Origin: Hymenochaete sp. R1
Taxonomy: Eukaryota > Basidiomycota > Agaricomycetes > Hymenochaetales > Hymenochaetaceae
DNA: 64,000 nucleotides
Assembly (NCBI GenBank): GCA_019400425.1
Contig: JAFREE010000109.1
Location: forward strand, 20,371-84,370
Direction: 5' to 3'
Position numbers and translations under genes: made by a program. The notes under the pieces were generated by a model, which did not search any database, was not told where the DNA came from, and was given only the letters and a program-made list of their open reading frames with translations. Positions 26,916 through 38,479 of this stretch are shown here, in pieces. Numbering within the stretch: position 1 is the first letter of the stretch; each line of letters opens with the position of its first letter.

Positions 26916-29573
26916 TTATGCAAGTGCAAACCTGCGGCGCATATCTCTTCCCTTGATCTGAACAGCCGGAACAATGAATATAAATAAAGCCATGACGATA
27001 CTGATAAACGTCCGGATCAGTACACACGAGCATTCATGTCCTTATGAAGTCACACTTACGCTGCTTCGACGCCGAAAACTTGCAAAGCGCCATGTTCCAT
27101 GGCCCAAGGAATCTGAAAGTATGCCACCGCGAAGCCACCCAGAGTCCGGGCCAAGTTGATCAGAGCAGAAATTTCACCCTGTTTTGAAAGCATGTTCAAC
27201 TTGTGTCCGTGACGCATAGCGCAGAAGAGAGGGGGGGTGGGGGTCCAGCACTTACCCTGTGATGAGGGAAACAGTCATTACAGTACGCATCTGTGCGAGT
27301 TGAAGTTAAAAACGTCCTACATTTAATGAGGTAGTTTCACTCACAGACTGCGACGGTAGCGATCATAATAGCAATTTCTGCTAAGCCCCAGCCCATCACC
27401 AAAGCACCGACGGACAATTGCTTTTGGAAAGCAGCACCAAGGACAATGAACCCACACAAGTAAAGGGGTACGGCAATATAGATCGCCCTAGACAAATGTC
27501 AGTATGATATTGACTTTTGTAAAGGCGACGTACCAGAGGCGAGTCTCGGCTTCAAAAATACCATTGTTCCTCTTGATGCCTCGGTTCATGATCCATTCAT
27601 TGGCATAACGGCCGACCAGTTCACCCAAGACAACAGCAACCTAGTGCAAGAGGTATTGGACACTCCTTCTACAAACGCTAAGTAAAAGCCTACAATTGGA
27701 GTCCCGTAGGAACCGGCCACGCCAAACTGCCCAAAGCCATAACCTTCCGGTGGTGGTAGTTGTAAAAAGACCACATTGGTAACCTGGTAAGGATAAGTAT
27801 CGCTGATCTCTGGGGTTTCAGATAATTCAATCCTACTCACGTTTATACCGATCCCAAACCCGAACAACATCGCCTCGAAAAGGAGAATAAGAAATAGATG
27901 AGGCCGCCAAACAATCTCGAGTGGCGCGGTAATGACTTCTCTCCAGGATCGGCGGTACTTGCGCATTCGAACACCCGTGATACCAATAAGGGTCTCGATG
28001 CGGTATCGTAGTCTGGAAGATGGTCTCGGGGGCTGGGACTTGAGGCGTCTGTCATATAGCCTATCTCAAAGGGAACGGGTGCAGAATGAGGAACGTATCA
28101 TTTAGACATAAAATGTAAGTTCTCACGTTTCTTCCATGAACAGAGTGATTAATACTATGACCACAACACCATAAATTGTCGCGATTCCAAATGCCCATCT
28201 CCAACTGTACGAAGTAGTGGTCAGGTTCGTGTCAACCTTTCTTGATATACTAGTAATATAGGACATTACCTTGCGCGGGCGACGAGAAAGCCGAATACGA
28301 ACGGAGATAAGAACGGTGATACGATGAATCCCATCGTCCAGAAGTTCAGCTTTAAGGGTGTCAACCAATGCGACATGACACAACAGGGAAAGTCAACTTT
28401 ACGAACCTGACGAGCTTGCACATGGAAAGGATACATATCGGTTATCACAAACAAACCCTACGATGACTGCTTTTCAATTCAGGTCTTTAGGCTGTGCATT
28501 TATCACTGACCGTGACTTGGGGACAAGTCCTACATGATCTAGTCAGGAGCAACGTATGTGAATATTTACTGATCATACGTACCCAAAGAATGCGGTAAGA
28601 CATCTGAATGCTGTACGGAATAAAAATGAAAATTCATCTTCGCAACAGATCGTTACCCTTACACACCTGCGAATGTTCTCAAGTTTGGAGCAAATGTGCA
28701 GCCAGCCAGAAAACCCGCCGCAAGTATTTGCGACCAAAACAAAGTCGGGAGCCTACCGAACCGATGCATTACCATCACGGCGAATAGTCCACCCCATCCT
28801 TAGAGAAAGTTAGTACAATTTATTACGGGTTGTTATAGGCTCACCTAAGAGGAAAATACTCCAACTGAAAGGGAAATTTACTGCATCAGCTCCGTAAAAT
28901 AGCAGCCTCAAGTTTCCGAATCAAGCGCTCTTACTTTGAAGTCAAGTTGTTAATTTCGCCGGTCGTCGTATTGAATTGAGTCGCCAATGGAAAGAGGGCA
29001 GCAATTCCTGGTACCGACTCGGAGAGTTAAAACGGGACTCTTGAATCGATAGGATAAAGACATACCGACTGCAGAATCAAAGTCTGGAACGATGGCAGCC
29101 AGAGTGCAGATTATAAGATGAATTAACTTCTTCCTATCGGACCACTAGCAAAGAGTAAATTAGCTCAGCGTCAACGATGGCGTTTTATCAGGCGTACGTT
29201 CTGTGGATCGTTTGGGTCGTCTGCGGGCTGAGGCCAGAGCACTTTTGACCCATCCCTTTTGGAATAGACACTATTAAGCAGATCATCTACAACGCTTTGC
29301 AGTGCACGTACCGCGAAAGTTTCAGATGACTGGCAGTGGACTCTCCAAATACAACTCTCGCCTCCCTTTGAACATTTATCAATCGCAACTTAGTACGAGT
29401 CTGTAAACCCAGCAAGCTCGAGCGTACTGCGGATCAACGACAAGACTCCCCGCATTTTCCTCGCAATAGCGGTCGAAGTCAATGCTAGAGTTGCCGCTGC
29501 TTTCGACAGAGCGAGAGTCGACATTGCCCTTTTCATTAGGCGGGACGTCTTTTTCCGTGCTGCTTCGCGCCAT
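26916..29573 (-). CDS. MFS transporter, DHA1-like drug:H+ antiporter family
   Basis: Twelve-helix proton antiporter of the large fungal DHA1-like group; substrate unknown. ATG 29573 opens a cytosolic tail (MARSSTEKDVPPNEKG) that continues through small exons to GSKVLWPQPADDPNDPQNW, the signature preceding TM1 in this group. Later exons read MVMHRFGRLPTLFWSQILAA (the loop 2-3 signature), GLFVITDMYPFHVQARQVRK, NFWTMGFIVSPFLSPFVFGF, WRWAFGIATIYGVVVIVL and LFMEET. After the central loop (RRKYRRSWREVITAPLEIVW) come FGVAGSYGTPIV and the last helices, with the tail VQIKGRDMRRRFALA ending at TAA 26918-26916. About fifteen very short exons; no frame break noticed. Confidence 0.85.
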
Positions 29574-30599
29574 GATAGTGAAAGGGGCGCCCGTGAGTGT
29601 GATGGGAGGAAGGGATGGTCAAGAGACGAGGAGATAGTTCTGAGTACCAGTGTTGCCATTTATATAGTCCGACTGAATGAAACTGAATAGAGGTTAGAGC
29701 GGCCTACCGCCCAGCTTCATTCCCAAATTTCCCATCAGGCCCCCTTGAGTCAACGTACGGTGAAGTCTACTACGTCTGGAGCTTGTCGAAGTTTCGATGG
29801 GAACGGCCACTGGTATGAAATTGGTTGCGGCCGTTCGCACGTCATTGGACAAGCCAGTGGAATGAACGGAACCCATTGAATACTATTTTCCATGTGGCCA
29901 AATGAGACACTCGGAGCACAGCGGAGTCACGCGCTTATTATAGAAAGAGGCAGGCGTTCACATGAATTGGATGAAAGCGACCTTTCGGATACCAATAGCC
30001 AGCGAAATTCACACAATTGAAGCTGCAAACAGTAGAATGGTATTTCTTCCGCTGCACCGAAAAAAACCGAGACCGAAATGAGCAAGAGTTGTCCACTGGA
30101 TTAAATTTATTCTCACCTACTATTTGGTCTCATCAATGACACTCGATCGCAAATATCTTCTACAGATGCGACTGTTCTATGGAGCGACGCCAAAATTGTG
30201 AATGTCCTGCAGATCAACAAATCATATACGACAAAAATGCTTGAGAATAGCAATGCAATGCAAGTAGAAGTACACGTTATTGCTCCTGCTGTTTCTGGGT
30301 AACAATGTGTCTAAAATAAAAGGTCTCGAGAAGAACAGAAAGAAATAATTGACGGATATCGTATAACAAAAGAAAGAAAAAGAGCAAGAAGCGCTCCAGA
30401 TGATGAGCAAGAAGATGCGAAAGGCGAATATGATATCAAAAAAATTCATCGACAACGAATAGAGCAAGAAAAGGATATTGGAAAAGATGCATTGCCAAAA
30501 GAAAAGTCCCAGGTCTCGAATTACTGTCCGTTCCAAAGCGACCCGATGAACGTTCGAGCGGAAGACATGAGATCTAAAAAGTCGTGAGCTTGACAGACT
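29574..30599. other. Gene-free stretch between the MFS gene and the REG1-like gene
   Basis: About 1 kb holding the MFS promoter and the 3' flank of the REG1-like gene, including an A/T-rich run at 30200-30500. A 60-codon minus-strand frame (29876-29694) lacks any family signature and is not called. Confidence 0.4.
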
Positions 30600-33500
30600 T
30601 CAATTTACAGCCGAAAAAAGCATACCACTCCTGCTTGTTCTCTTTGGAGCAGGCGAATACTGTTTCGCCTGCCGAGTTTTGCAGGTCAGATCTCCAGCCA
30701 ATCCATCAGCAACAGCGTTATCATGAGGAATTGACTGTTGCTCCTTTCTCGGTGACATACTTCCTCCAGAATAGTGATTGGCCTGTGAAGCATTAGACGG
30801 TTCAGTCCTTGACTTAGAGCCTCGCGTTTCGTAAAGGATGGAATCCAGTCTTGAACTCGGGGGGTCAAGCTGTTCTTTCTTCGCCATGAAAATGCGTTCG
30901 TCATCCGGTAATCTTAGAAGTGGCACATTGCTGAATGGAACATGCTTCTCCAAGGAACGATCCTCGATTTCGTGTCGATTGGTATCCAGGATGTGCGAAA
31001 CTTTTTCAGAAGTTTCTTGTCGTCCTTGAGAAGATTGATCCGTCCCAGGAATACCCTGGGATTGGACCTCAGGGGTTGAGACTTGCCTACTATGGACATT
31101 TGACGGCAGAGAGCTTGAGATTGGAGGGGAAAGCGAACTGCCAACACGTTTTCCTTCCCGGCTACGGCCTCTTGCAGAGTGTCCAGGCTGAGAGTTGTAA
31201 GGATCAGGGATGTAATCTTCGCTCGTCTTACGATAGAGTTTGGTCCCGCGCCCGTCACGTATCTCCCGTCCGCTATGACTCCCGAGAGATCCACCGATTC
31301 CGAGGCCGATGTTAATGCCTCCCGTTCCAATCACAGACCGCGAATAGGGAGGAGCGCTATCCCTGAGAGGTGAACTTGTGCCACTCGCATTTGATCGGGA
31401 CCGAGAGCGTCCACGTTCGGGTTCGTTGTTATCGGATGAAGTGAGCGATGAGTTTCGCGTTTGTGATCTTCCCCTGCTGTCACTTCGACTTTCAGACGTC
31501 GAACGAGAACCGGGATCCAGATAGGAAGGAGTTCTCGAGCCGGAAGTATCAGGTGAACCGCAGAAACGACCACAAGGAGATGATTCAGATGGAGACACGA
31601 GGCCGCTTTGTGTGTTTGGTGATGCAGAAGGTGTTCGTGAAAAGATATAATCAGAGTCAGATGCAGAGCCTGAGCTCGGAGAAGGTATTGGAATAGGAGG
31701 TGTGCCAGGAGGTGATGTGTTATCTGGATTCGGCGGTTGGTAACCAGAAGCGTCGTTTCTCAAACTTGCGATGCGTGGATTCTGTTTGACTCTTGACTCG
31801 GGGGACAAGGGCCGGCTAGAATCCGTTATCACTGAATCGACATTCGTTTCAGGTGAACACCTATTTCTCGCGTCGTTGTGAATTAGGGCACCGACGTTCG
31901 CAACATGGGCTCGATATTGCATAGCCTGGTTACTTGACGTCGATTGGTGAAAGTCGTGCCCAAAGCCGTTCAAAGGACGTCTGCTTTCAACGTTTTCGGC
32001 CGTATCGAAGTACTCAAACTCGGCTCCCTCTGCATCCTTGTCAGAATCCGACGTACTGTGACCTTGAGACGGGACGAACTGTGTCTGATTAAAGTGCGAT
32101 TTATCGCTGGTAGATCGCATGCCAGGGGAATCGTACAGCGAAGCCCTGGGCGAGCCCGAAGGGCTAGGCATTCCGTATTCCGTCAGCATGCAAAAGCGCA
32201 CGGCATCTTGTTCGCACCACGGATAAATGTTCCCATTCGGACTCTGATAGACAACTTCACCCGCGTCTGTTCCCCTCTCAAAGTGTCGCGAGGCCTCGTC
32301 TCGGTCTGCACTCACATCTTCGCCGAAGCCATACCCACCATATCCGTAACCCGAGTAATTAGGATATGAATCACGGCCTGATTCCTTTCCCGGTACATCA
32401 TTGACACGAGCTACTGGCGAACCCAGCTCCATATACGGCGTCGAACCCATGTAAAGCATACCGTTCTCATTGTCCTCGATCCCACCAGCTTTCAAGATAG
32501 TAGGTGCAATAGGCGCGATTGTAACGTGTTCTCTTTCCTGCGTGCCACTTGAACGGCTACGACTCGTATTGGAGCTTTCACTGCTCGATTTGTATCTTGA
32601 ACCACGACTTTTCCGGTTTCCACCAGTCGACGAACGTCGAAATTGAGGACGACGGGTTCCAGACGAGGCCGAGTTTGAATGAGCTTCTGTTTCGGAACCA
32701 AGCTCCGGCAGACTGGCTGTTGAGTTGCGCCGAGATGAGGGATTGAATTCCAGTAGCGAGTCACTATCATCGTCAATATTTTCTTCTTCCGTTCCTGGAT
32801 CGTCTAATAGGTCGAGCGTTGAATTTTGGCCGGTGGCCTTCGATCGACCGTTGGCAGGAGCTAATGAGTCACAGTCTGCGTCGGAACTTATAAGCAGTAT
32901 TAGTCTCTCAGTTGAGAAAAAAACTAGTATATGAAACACTGACTCCTCTTCGTTTAAAATCCCCCAAATTTGACTGGCTTGGGACGGTGTAACGGGCGCA
33001 GAACCACTCTCGATTGAAATGCATTGTTCGACGATGGCATTGAAGCTGATATGTTTCCTCTGCGGATGTTGGGCGGCCGGAGAAGTGCTTCCCGACTCTG
33101 TCTCGTCCTTCATATCAACATCACTCTCGTCGTTCCTCCCGCGCGTGACAACTTCTTCCAAAGGCGAGACGCTTCTTCCATCCCTAGAGGGAAGGGCACT
33201 CTGCACATGATGCGTTTGTTGCGGAAACGGCGGCGTACTGTAGGCGTGGACTGCCATTTCAAGAAGATTGTTCGAGGCGCCTGATCGCTGGCTGGGTGCA
33301 AGGAAGTTCACATGAGCTGGTCGTTCTGAAGTACGAGCTGAAGTAGCATCAGCTACGCGAGGAATTGCAACATGGTGCTCGGTATGCGTATTGCTATGCA
33401 TACTTCGGGCCATGGCACTTGTGTCACTCTTCGTATGGAAGATTGCAGGTCGGCCGCCTCGCCCAAGAATAGTGACTCTTTTATCGTCATTGCCTTCGTC

Positions 33501-34173
33501 CTGACTACTGCTTGTTTCATTTGTATCCTCTGATTCGTTTGCATACTCCTCTGCCGACTCAGCCCAAGATGGCGTCGGTGGTAGGGCATTGGTAAGCATT
33601 TCCGCGATGCTTCGATGCTTAAGGATGGGTTTCATCATGCCTGAGGGATGGCTAGTTGCATTCTCGTGCGGTCGAAGACGATCCAATGCCGTGCTGCTCG
33701 ATGGAGAAGACAAGCTACTTGCGTGTGCGCTGCCAAGAGGTCTCTCGTGTAAAGGCGCGCCACTGGTATGAGGTGGCTGGACTGCTGATTGAGGCTTCGC
33801 ATTCCAATCCACAGCTGTGTGGAGGGGACCATACAACCAAGTAACGTCCGAATCTTTCAGCCTGGAAAAAATGGTCTTGGATTGTGACATGGCTACTTGA
33901 AGGTGGTACTCACCAATTCAACGTCTCGGGAGAGACGGTTTTAAGGTTGTTGCGCTGTTTCATCCAGGTACGCCAGCTCGCGTTTTCGAGTCGAACACCA
34001 TTAGCAATTTCGTTCTTCTGTTTCGTCATATTTCTCCAAGACCGCCATACGTCTTCCTCTATCCACTCATGAGATAAATAATCGACTTGGCCTTGCGGGA
34101 GAGATTGCAGGGCTGCGTCGTCGGGCATCCCCGCAGTGACTGATACGAGAAGGACTGGGAGGTAGTTAACCAT
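30600..34173 (-). CDS. REG1-like regulatory subunit of protein phosphatase 1 (DUF1752/GATA-AreA domain)
   Basis: Likely targeting subunit that directs PP1 (Glc7), as yeast Reg1 does in glucose repression by acting on Snf1. Exon 1 (34173-33914) and the start of exon 2 encode the PF08550 domain: YLSHEWIEEDVWRSWRNM, NEIANGVRLENASWRTWMKQ and LKTVSPETLNWLKDSDVTWL. Further on, QRKHISFNAIVEQCISIE contains a K-x-I-x-F PP1-docking motif in the same setting as in Reg1. The remainder is long, disordered and Ser/Pro/Arg-rich with repeated SSGSASDSDY-like patches. The large exon carries a 57-nt in-frame intron (32943-32887); removing it joins NEE to DSDADCDS. With three exons the protein is 1,154 residues. 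Orthology to Reg1 is inference from domain order. Confidence 0.8.
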
Positions 34174-34978
34174 AAAGAAAGCTCGAACGATAAAGATGAA
34201 TCAAGGAAAGGACACAAAGGTTTATAAGGCCCAGTAAAGAGCCTAGACTGGCGAAACGAGCGACCTGAGCGTGCGGGCGGGACTGGAAGGAGGACGAGCG
34301 ATAAAGAAAGGGACTGGATGATAGAGGCGTCTCAAAAGCAACCGGGACGGAACAAGTCCGGAAAGTGTCGGATACAAATGATATGTTCACGAACTCCCGA
34401 GTGGTTCTGTCGGCTGAAGCGCCAACGTTCGAATGACGTCGGCCTTAGAAGAAGCGGTAGGTACCTGCGCTCGAATGGGAGGAAGGGCGGAAGGGGTGAG
34501 GATGATGAGGAGGAGGTGGGGGGAAGAGAAGGAAGGCGAGGGTGGATTGGATTCCGGATTGGCGAGAGAGTGAGAAGGAGAAACGATCGAGCCGAGGGCC
34601 GAGAGCCGGCTCACCGAGACTCGGCTCTTGCTCCGATCGTAGTCCTTATTAGGCTATGGATTACCACGCCTCCAGAGCAGCCATTCTGTTCGCTGTTCGA
34701 TATGTATCCATTTTATCTCACTTGTACTCGATTTGACTATCTCTGATAATCTCCGACATAGACCCAGAGTGTTCAGAGTTCATTATACTGAAGACGGATA
34801 CCGCCTTTCACTCATTCACTCGGAACATACGACATCCGCTTTCGCATCAAGTCCACTTCCAAACAATCAATACAGTCCATTAATACACACAAATGGAAAC
34901 TATCATTTAAAATTACAATACCAGCGGTATACCTACGTCCTTCCGCAAAAAGATATCCTCACGCGTTTCACAATTGCT
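34174..34978. other. Spacer between the REG1-like promoter and the VPS9 3' end
   Basis: About 800 bp. The left 450 bp are purine-rich on the plus strand and belong to the REG1-like 5' region; the right part is VPS9 3' flank. No coding exon recognised. Confidence 0.4.
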
Positions 34979-37728
34979 CTATGCCTCACCACCTACTTCA
35001 AGCAACTTCTCGATGCTCCGACCGAGGTCACCGCCTTCAGCCTCCAACACCCATTCGATGATCTCCTGTTCCACGCCTGGGAAAATCTGCATCAAGGTTC
35101 CCAGGTTTGCATCAGATGCTCTTGCATGTGCCAAATCAATCTCATCTTGCACGCCTGCGAGATCCAACGCAGGCGTGGGCGTCCGCGAAATACCATACGC
35201 TTCCTCCGATCCTAAATGCGGCGGGATCGGCGACCCAAACGACATATTCGGACTTCCTCCCTGAGCATATATGGGCGCACTTCTTGATGGTGTCAGGAAT
35301 CCAGATGAGTCTGGAGTGTCCCTACCAGAACCAGCCCCTTCGGAATCACCATACGTTGGAGAGCCCCGCCTCCTTAGCGATGGGTTCTGACGGATACGAG
35401 GTTTGTAAGGGGTTGAAGGAAGGGATGAAGTTGTACGTTCCGTCCTTTCAGTAGGTCTAGTGCTTCTGAAGTTCTGTGGGCGACTTCCTTCGCCCGTGTT
35501 GTCTTGACCGTTATCAAGTCCATCAAGGGCTTCACCTAAAAGCCGACCAAGTGCACTCAAAGGCTTTCCTAGCGCATCACCTGTTCGCTGCAAGAATTTC
35601 CGAGTGTCGTCCGCGATGGCTCCTGCCCCTGAACCAACATTTCCTAGCGACAGTGAAAGAGGCTGCGCGGACTCCTCTCCCGCATGCGGAGAGGTCGGAA
35701 GTCGCGTCTCTATATAGGATCTCGTCGAGGGCACAGGGCTTTGTAAGTCAAGACGGGATGGTGTATGTGGCCGAGACGAAGTAGCGGGATGAAATTGCGA
35801 CGGAGACGAAGGTTGAGGAGAAGAAGGAAGATTGTGGATCGCAAATTCAACATTTCGTTCAAACTCTTCGGCTGTTATATTCGACAAGCCACTATGGTCC
35901 ATCGTTTCTATGAAATGCACTGCTCCCATCTAGACTTCCAGTCAGAGAGCTCTCATATCGTGAAGAAATACACTTACGAGGCTCGACAGATAGTATCCTG
36001 CTTCACTCTGTAACTTTTGTGGATTCCGGAAACGTTGGATGTACCTGAAAATACTTGAGTCCGCGACGATCGTTGGGCTGACTAGAGTAACTTACTCTAT
36101 ATTGGAAATCAAGTTTGGCGGATTCGCCTTCAAGACGACAAATATTAGGATAGGGACGAAACTGTCTGCATTTTCTTCCTTGTGCAGGTGTCTAATTAGA
36201 CCTGTTTATCAAAAAGTGATATGATAAAACACATCGGCGGAACGTTAAAAACTGCAAGATAAAAACAAAAAAAGTGACTGGCTGACCAAATATGACTTTA
36301 CAGCTATTTAATACACAGATAAGCTTGTCTCGAGGTGCTTTATAATGGTTTATCTTCAAAAGCTCTGAGCGACAAAAAGCTCAGACAATTGTGCATCGAT
36401 CACTATCGCGCTGGGAATAACATACCTTGCTGTGCGAACATGAGGAAGCCTCCGCCATCGGTTGGGTCCGGTACGTCGAGATGCTTCTCCTCTATCCAAC
36501 CGTACAGCGCGATTCGCTGCGACAGGATACGATCTCGTTCGAGGTCATCAGTCAATACAGGTCTGGGAGGTTCAGCCTCTGCGACTTGTGGCGTGAATGT
36601 ACTTTCGTACCAAAGTCAGTTTCAGATAGAAGTTGCTAGAGCCAAGGAAAAGCATACAATTCATATAATCGATTCATGACAAGCTTTTCCATCGATTCAA
36701 GAGCGTTGTCGAACTCAGCATCTGATGAGTTTTTCCAGACGTCTGCTTCTCTCATGCGGACAGCGATAAACTACGCTTAAAAGACATCAGAACGTGCAGT
36801 GACTTTTCATCCCGATAGGGGAGGGGAAGACATACGTTGAGAAATTCGTTGATCACCTTTATTTGATCGTTGACAGTAAGCGTTCTCTTCGCAAAATTAC
36901 TCAAGAACCTGGGTTAATGAGTCTTAGATAGGTAGAACGAATACGTGTGGCGGATACGCACGAGCGAAGATACTTTGCGACTGGTTCCGCACTTCTCGAC
37001 TTCATCTGATCGAGAAACAGTTGGAAATCAAATGGTGGTGGCTCGTTCCGTTCAGTCTCGCCCATTGTAGCGACTGATGATGTATTGGAGGTGCTGATTC
37101 TGGATTCCACAGCTTCGAAAGGCTCGGCATCCTCATTTTGTTTGCGCACGTTTTCGTTGCGAGCAACTAGAGAAGAACTGCGAACGCGACCAGCAATGGC
37201 ACTAGCAGTGCTCTGTGCCATATCAATCGAACGAGTGCGAACTTTCGGGATGGAGAACGAGCGCGCAATGGTAGCAAGACTGAACCCTGCAGTTGGAACG
37301 GGAGCTCTAGGGTCTGCCTGAATGTGGGATACTTCCTCGGACCGAGCTTCTGACGAAGCTAGCCTAATTGGTTGAGATGGTGAGGCCAAATCCTGATCAT
37401 ATAATTGCGACTCGGATCCCGTTCGCTCGTGTCGACGAGCTGCGTCTATCACATCTCTAGTCCGACCTTCTTCGACAAGCGGATCGAATTCTTGAAGTAC
37501 GTTGCTGTCCAATTTGGCTACGTTCACGTCACTGGGCTTCGTTGGCTCAGAGTCCTCAGTCACTTGCCCGGAGACTGCTGCTGCTGCGTTTTCAGACGGC
37601 GTGTTCAATGGAATAATCGTATGAGTTTTCGCACTTTCGTCTCGCCAAGGGTCATCTAGCGATAACTCTCGAAAGTGTTTCTGTGTGTCTTCTTCACCTT
37701 CCATGCGAGTGGGTGGCGCGGGAGACAT
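34979..37728 (-). CDS. VPS9: Rab5-family guanine nucleotide exchange factor VPS9 (VPS9 and CUE domains)
   Basis: Exchange factor for Rab5/Vps21 GTPases that drives endosome fusion and vacuolar sorting. The first exon (ATG 37728) is a disordered Ser/Glu-rich region, followed by [40 protein letters not shown] and [18 protein letters not shown], the helical bundle before the catalytic core. The VPS9 core motif [20 protein letters not shown] lies near 36180-36120, then [20 protein letters not shown]. The last exon ends with a CUE ubiquitin-binding domain ([20 protein letters not shown] ... SIEKLLEVG). Domain order (linker, VPS9, CUE) matches yeast Vps9. At least eight introns; stop at 34981-34979. 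Confidence 0.93.
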
Positions 37729-38479
37729 GTGGTCGAGGACATAGAATACCGAGTCGCGAAAGACACGAGGACAGCCTGAGGAAGTCGGTCTGGGACCTCA
37801 CTCGTGATGTCCTAATCGAGCAAGAATTCGCACGTTTCGCAGCACTGCGCTAGCGCAGCAGGTGCGGGATTAGACTCGGAGATCTCATCCAGTGGCCTTT
37901 CACTTTCATTTTAATCCTTTGACTTCGCTTCGTCCTGGTTTTTAGGCCGGCGTCTACTCGACATGTGTGACTTTGATGTTAGAGCTGCATACTCAAAATC
38001 TGCTCTGAAAGGCTACGGCCGTCGTAAAAGCACTCAAAGTCCACGCACGATGTCTAAAATACGACACCGCGCCAGCCTTGTTGCGCCGCTTGCAGGCCAT
38101 CCTCTCCAGCTACTGGCTACCAAAGAGCTAAGTTAGTGACATTGACTGCGCAGTCCTAAACGAATCACTGTTTAACGTTCTAAAATGTAGTTTTTTTTCT
38201 GATCGCCTAGCTCGTCTGCGATTTGATTTTGAATACGGGCCGTCATCAACGTCCCATGACCACCGCCATTTAATCAGCCGCTTCGACATAGATTTCGGCC
38301 ATTGTTCAAAGTTCCCTTCCCTTCCCTTCCCTTCTCCCACTCCCAGCCACGCTTCTGCTTCGTGCACATCGCTTTCGACGCCGCCTTCTCTCGCTTTACA
38401 GTGCTTCTGGACTTGGTGGGCGTGAATCTCTAATACCCACGCCACCCCGCGCTTACTTCGTAGTCCAGTTTCAATTGAA
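37729..38479. promoter_or_regulatory. Divergent promoter region between VPS9 and a DAL5-type permease
   Basis: About 750 bp between divergent starts. Contains five tandem TTCCC units at 38312-38336 and an adjacent C/T-rich run before the permease ATG at 38480, a usual composition for fungal transcription starts. No gene seen. Confidence 0.4.

Noticed and set aside
29694..29876. 60-codon minus-strand frame between the MFS and REG1-like genes
   Set aside because: Too short, no splice continuation and no recognisable motif.
30222..30536. Hydrophobic 104-codon minus-strand frame
   Set aside because: Phe/Leu/Ser-rich translation of an A-rich tract; no topology or conservation signal.
34318..34746. 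142-codon plus-strand frame upstream of the REG1-like gene
   Set aside because: Arg/Gly-rich reading of a purine-rich promoter region, without family match.
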